NCBI GenBank assembly: GCA_024138025.1
Contig: JAMXBD010002458.1
Span: 1 to 64,000 of the forward strand
Length of the DNA stretch: 64,000 nt
Reading direction: 5' to 3'
Origin: Combretum micranthum
Lineage: Eukaryota; Streptophyta; Magnoliopsida; Myrtales; Combretaceae
The position numbers and the translations under genes are program-made. Shown here in pieces: positions 59,695-64,000 of this stretch (within the stretch, counting starts at the first letter, position 1; every line of letters starts with the position of its first letter). The notes under the pieces are model-generated. The model ran no database searches. It was given only the letters and a program-made list of their open reading frames with translations, and was not told where the DNA came from.

Positions 59695-62600
59695 TGTTAG
59701 TCCCCAAACCCCTACCCAAAGCGTTCGGTTAGCTAAACTCTAAACCTAGAGTTGCATTCCCCGAGCGATTTGAATTCTTTAGGACGGAACATGGCCTGTG
59801 TCCCCATAAACCACTGGTTTTTAGAGTAATTCCTAAGCCTTAACCCTAAGTCGGGAAGTCAACCGGAAACCTTAAGTCAACAGATCTCAAGTTAAACCCT
59901 ACAGTTGAGATCTGAAAATTCTGTGTTCGTAAACCGAGAAGTCGAAAATTAAGTAAAGTGTGTAGAATAGTCCATAATAATATTTGATTTCTTAAAAATA
60001 TCATATTAGGTAATTTTCGACTTATTTCGAACCCGATTGGATACTGCTTTTGGAAAGCGTGTCCGGGGCTCGAAAAATTAAAAATACATCTTTAATATTT
60101 TTAGACTCGTATTTTCATAAGGATTTCAAAAATATCAAGTTCATAATTTTTTGGAATCTAAAAATATCAGTTATAATATATATAAGCATATTTTAACCGT
60201 ACCGGTAATTTATTTGTCGAAATACTAAAATAGTACAATTGATTATTTAATTTTATTTATGAAATTTCTGCCACTCATTTGAAATTATTTTTCTTAATTT
60301 AATTTTATATATTTTTCTTAATAAAAAGAACTTTTTCTACCTCTACTTCAAGTACACTTCAATTGTCACTTCTGCACATTATTCATGTATTTTTTCACTC
60401 TTTCTTCACTCAATCTTCCATGCATAGCAGCTGATCACACTCTCAAAATCATCCACTTTTCTTTTATTGTATTGATTTATTTAATGATTTAAAATCTCTT
60501 TTAGTTAGCAAATTGAGTAACACAAGTTACACTTTCAAATTCAAGTTACAAGCTAACTAAACACTCCTCTCTCTTCCTATGAAAATCACGCCAGCGCACC
60601 CCCCACCACCAAAAAAAAAAAAAAACTTTGCCATTGTTTTATTTTTTCCTTTCAATTATTTAACATACTTTTATCACACTCCTCTCTATTTTAAAGCCTC
60701 TTACTTACACACTTTCTCTCTTTGCAATCCTACCTCATTTACTCTTTCTTTTTCCTCTCTTTATCTCTTTCTTAGCCTTGTTCTTGAAAGAAACCAAGCT
60801 GCCTCTATCTCAAAATATTGCTTCCACATCCCACTCTTGAAGATTCTTTAAGTAAACTTTCTTCTTAAGCTTCCATAGATGCTATTGGTTGATTATATGG
60901 AGGTTTCATGCATCAAAGGACTCTCCGTAATGCCTAAAGGCTAGAGATGATGATGCTAAAACTTTGAAACACTCCTCTTGTTTTATGATCTATATTGATA
61001 TTGCTATATTTGTTGTCTTTAAGACTTTATTACCTTCATATTTATATTATACTTTGTAGATCTAAGTTTTTATGAAGCTTTGGTTATGTTTATGTTTAGA
61101 TCTATAGGTTTAGGGCTTACTACCATGTATTTCTTTTATATTCATGTTCATATTATGTGTAGATCTTAGATTTGAATTTGAATAAAAATAGTGAAATTCG
61201 TATCTAGACAAGACCTATATTTAAAAACCCTCTTCCAGGCCTCAAAATGGAAGTTTTAGTTGAAAAAATGAAGGTTTAATAGATGTATATCATCAAGACT
61301 TCTTTTTACAAGAATTAAAGCTGGTTTTCAAAGTACTTTCAAAAATAAAAATTTTATTCGGATTTAGGCCAAGGCATAGTTTGAAAACATGTTTACAACT
61401 CAAAAATGAAGATTTTATTCAAGATATGGAAGGCTCTTAAGATAGGATATATAAAGGATGATTTTTCAAAAGTTTTGATGGATTTTATCAAAAGATATGT
61501 TCAAAAATAATTTTTGAAAATTCTGATATAAGCCAAGACCCATTTTTAAAACCTATTATCTAACCTCAAAATAAAGATTTAGAAAAAAATAAAAGAGCTC
61601 TGGTATAGATATCCTAAGGATTGGATTTTCATAGCTTAGATGAGTTTTCCGAAAATGTATTTCTAAAATAGAGAGTTTTGTAAAAGACAAGTCTAGGTCT
61701 TATTTTCATTCTAAAACTCAAGGAAGAAATTCGAATCTAGGAAGAGATGAATTATGAAAACCTTATTTTAGACTTCAAAACAGAGTTTTTATGTTGGAAA
61801 AGATGCTTCGATAATGGTGACATAAGAAAATTATTTTCATTGAGTCATGTTAGTTTTAGCAAAGGATTTTCTCAAAACAAGAAAATGAGTTTCAACTTAA
61901 AATTTCGGTTGTTACAAAAGTAGATTCTTAGAATTTTCATTTGGACAATATCATTGGGATCATATAAATATTTAATCTTTATCTTTGTCTAGAATTTCTC
62001 TTTACAAGTGTAGAACTAATATAAGTTGATCTAAAAGGTTAAATGGAACAAAAGTAACAACTTTCAATAATAACTCAAAACTGGAATTTTCGTAACCTTT
62101 CTTTTACAGTAGCTTTTCGACTCTCAAAAGACCTTGGATGTTTTATTTAACTTGGAAAATGGATAGATCATTCGAAGTAGATAAAAATCGATATGTAATA
62201 TGCGCAATTCCAAGTTAAAATGAGTTAGATATGACCATTTTAAGTCATGACTTCAACTTAGGCGAAAATTGACGAACTTAATAAATAGAATTGTTAAGTT
62301 TATTACTTTATGAGAAATACTCATTGAGGGTATTCCTTGTGCTTAGGTGATTTGGAGGACGAATTTTCATCCTCGAGGACTACTATAACTAGTGGATTTC
62401 TCTCTATGGCCGAGTGAATTCATTCTTTAAATAGTTATGCTCATGTATGTGCTTGTAATCACAGTGGCATTAGAATTAGGAAAAGATAAAATTATGATGA
62501 GTTGTGATTTAATCTTGGTTAAATGAATGATAAGTATATCGAGAACAGACTTTTGAAAAATCATTGTATGAGTCTATTATAAACTTGGATTGTCTGAAAT

Positions 62601-63531
62601 TCTCTATGATCGCACTCAACCTACATAATCAACATGCCACGATTATGAATAAAATGTATATGCATCATGTAGTGAGTCACATTGTATTAGCTAATATACC
62701 TTTGGTGGGACAATAGTATATTAGCGGAGGCAAAGGGGCCTGTGTTAACATTAAGGATGCGAGATAGCTTAAGTTAACGAAAGTGGGGTAGGCACTTAAA
62801 ACTACCACAATAAAAGAATAGAGGTTGTATAACTAAGAGAAAGAGATCGGGATTATGGTTGCATGACTTATGGACCACCCCACTCAAGATTGGAATTATG
62901 GTTGCATGACTAATGGACTACCCAAGCCCAAATGGAGGGCGTAAATCCATTCACATACGGCTTTCGGAAAGTCACATGCTTGTATGCTCTTTTGCTTGTG
63001 CATCTCATATGGTTGTTAATAACTTGTCTGTTATATACTGTGGTTGAGTATTAAATATTTGGAAATGAATCTCACTAAGCTCGTAAGCTTACACCCCGAT
63101 AGTTTTTGTTGCAGTGTTTTCATTTTTGGGTTGTTCCGAGAGAACACTTTTCAGGTTTATCTTTTTGGAGTAAGGAGTTTTTGAAGAAGTCGGGACCCAG
63201 TTATAGGCATGGATTTCTAGGAAAATCTCTTTAACATAAACTTTTATGTTTGTAAGATGGATTTAGACTGGATAGACTTATATTATTTTGGCGGGGGTAT
63301 GCCCCCTTGACTTTTGTAAAGACTTAACTTATTTATTTTGTTGTGATTTCTATTGTTAATACTATTGTATGTCTTCTTTAGACTATCGATTTAGAGTGTG
63401 ATTCTAAAAATTGTGCAAGTACACCTTACACCTGGTATGTAAACATATGGGATGATTAGTGTTGTCATATATAAGTTTAAATATCGAGTGTGGTGGACTG
63501 TCGTGTTTTGGGTATCCTTTGGGGCATGATA
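59695..63531 (+). repeat. LTR of chromovirus F
   Basis: Starts tgttagtcccc, ends ggggcatgata (the last bases TA, not CA, likely one C-to-T change). It contains gagggcgtaaatcc at 62936, ctcactaagc at 63073, and a private two-copy repeat of gggattatggttgcatgact at 62850-62915. Its middle matches LTR A on the opposite strand. Confidence 0.82.
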
Positions 63532-63539
63532 GTTGAAGT

Positions 63540-63551
63540 TGGTATTAGAGC
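63540..63551 (+). promoter_or_regulatory. Primer binding site of chromovirus F
   Basis: TGGTATTAGAGC, one C-to-T change from the tRNA-Met complement, 8 nt after the LTR. Confidence 0.85.
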
Positions 63552-64000
63552 ATGGTTAAGAGTTTACAATTATAACTACAATTAAATAGCCTTAAGGAGG
63601 GATAAAAGAAAAGATAGAGATAGAATACAATTAAAAAGGAAGATTTAGATAGGATGATTACCATGGTATGAGTCTTAGAATCCTATTTCCTAACTGTTGT
63701 GGATAGTAACCACTAGGAAGCAATCGACTTAGCATCACGAAACATCCATAGGCGACCCAATGAGACCCTCGTAGATTATTGCTTAGGTTGTCTTGATTTT
63801 TTTTTGGAATTGCATTGTTATTGTTAAATGTTGGTTGTTTCATTGTTGCTTAAAACGCAAAATTTTACTTGAATTTTGTTTTATGAGGATTTTGCACGTG
63901 CTGTTAAATTTCTATAAAGTCATAGTTATGTTTTATGATTTCAAGATTTTATTATTTAAATTCCTAATTTCCTTTTTGCACTTTTATTTTCCGTTTGCAC

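Larger units (their letters stand above)
59695..64000 (+). mobile_element. Chromovirus F, 5' end (runs off the window)
   Basis: 5' LTR 59695-63531, 8-nt spacer, primer site 63540-63551, then leader to the window edge. Inserted in LTR E after tctac (59690-59694). The LTR family is the same as solo LTR A. No gag in view; 63552-64000 shows no supported ORF and no clear trace of the leader ORF found in the other two chromoviruses. Confidence 0.82.

Noticed and set aside
1..64000. tRNA, rRNA, CRISPR array or bacterial-type operon
   Set aside because: None seen; the tRNA-like strings are primer binding sites of retrotransposons, and the content is plant nuclear repeat DNA.

Overview
The window is plant nuclear DNA made almost entirely of transposable-element layers. 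The signs are chromoviral (Tekay-type) and Athila-type Ty3/gypsy retrotransposons, a PIF/Harbinger DNA transposon with its Myb/SANT-like partner ORF, an endogenous pararetrovirus relic of Caulimoviridae type, and a decayed fragment of a GH3 (auxin/jasmonate amido synthetase) gene. The DNA is AT-rich and no gene in it looks intact. The species cannot be named from the sequence; an angiosperm with large, chromovirus-rich intergenic regions fits.

Layout. 1-489: unassigned AT-rich DNA. 495-15793: a complete but broken Tekay-like chromovirus with ~3.6 kb LTRs and target duplication CTTTA; its 5' LTR was later hit by an Athila-like element now left as a solo LTR (2625-4591). 15799-22800: host-like DNA with two GH3 exons (16305-16936), two unidentified exon-like ORFs (17592-17806, 22330-22475) and a PIF/Harbinger element between those two (coding part 18745-21308, minus strand). 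22796-27053: the 5' end (LTR, primer site, leader ORF) of a second chromovirus on the minus strand.

27054-56015 is a Russian doll. The outermost layer is a pararetrovirus relic (27054-27971 and 53574-56015). It is split by chromoviral solo LTR C (27972-53568). LTR C contains a copia-like solo LTR (29303-30653) and chromoviral solo LTR B (31853-52529). B contains chromoviral solo LTR A (34790-51933, minus), and A contains a full-length Athila element (36994-49756). Each junction in the C-B-A-Athila chain, and the copia-like one, has a matching 5-bp target duplication, so the order of insertion can be read directly. 56016-64000: a further minus-strand chromoviral LTR (E) holding a B-type solo LTR (56285-59498, TSD ACATT) and, from 59695, a plus-strand chromovirus (F) that runs off the window.

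Working relations: each retroelement carries, or once carried, LTR promoter, tRNA primer site, gag, protease, RT/RNase H, integrase and (Athila) a third ORF. All coding parts seen here have stops or frameshifts, so none appears autonomous. The most notable points are a leader ORF upstream of gag shared by two different chromoviruses, hairpin-forming tandem arrays in unrelated elements, and the split pararetrovirus.
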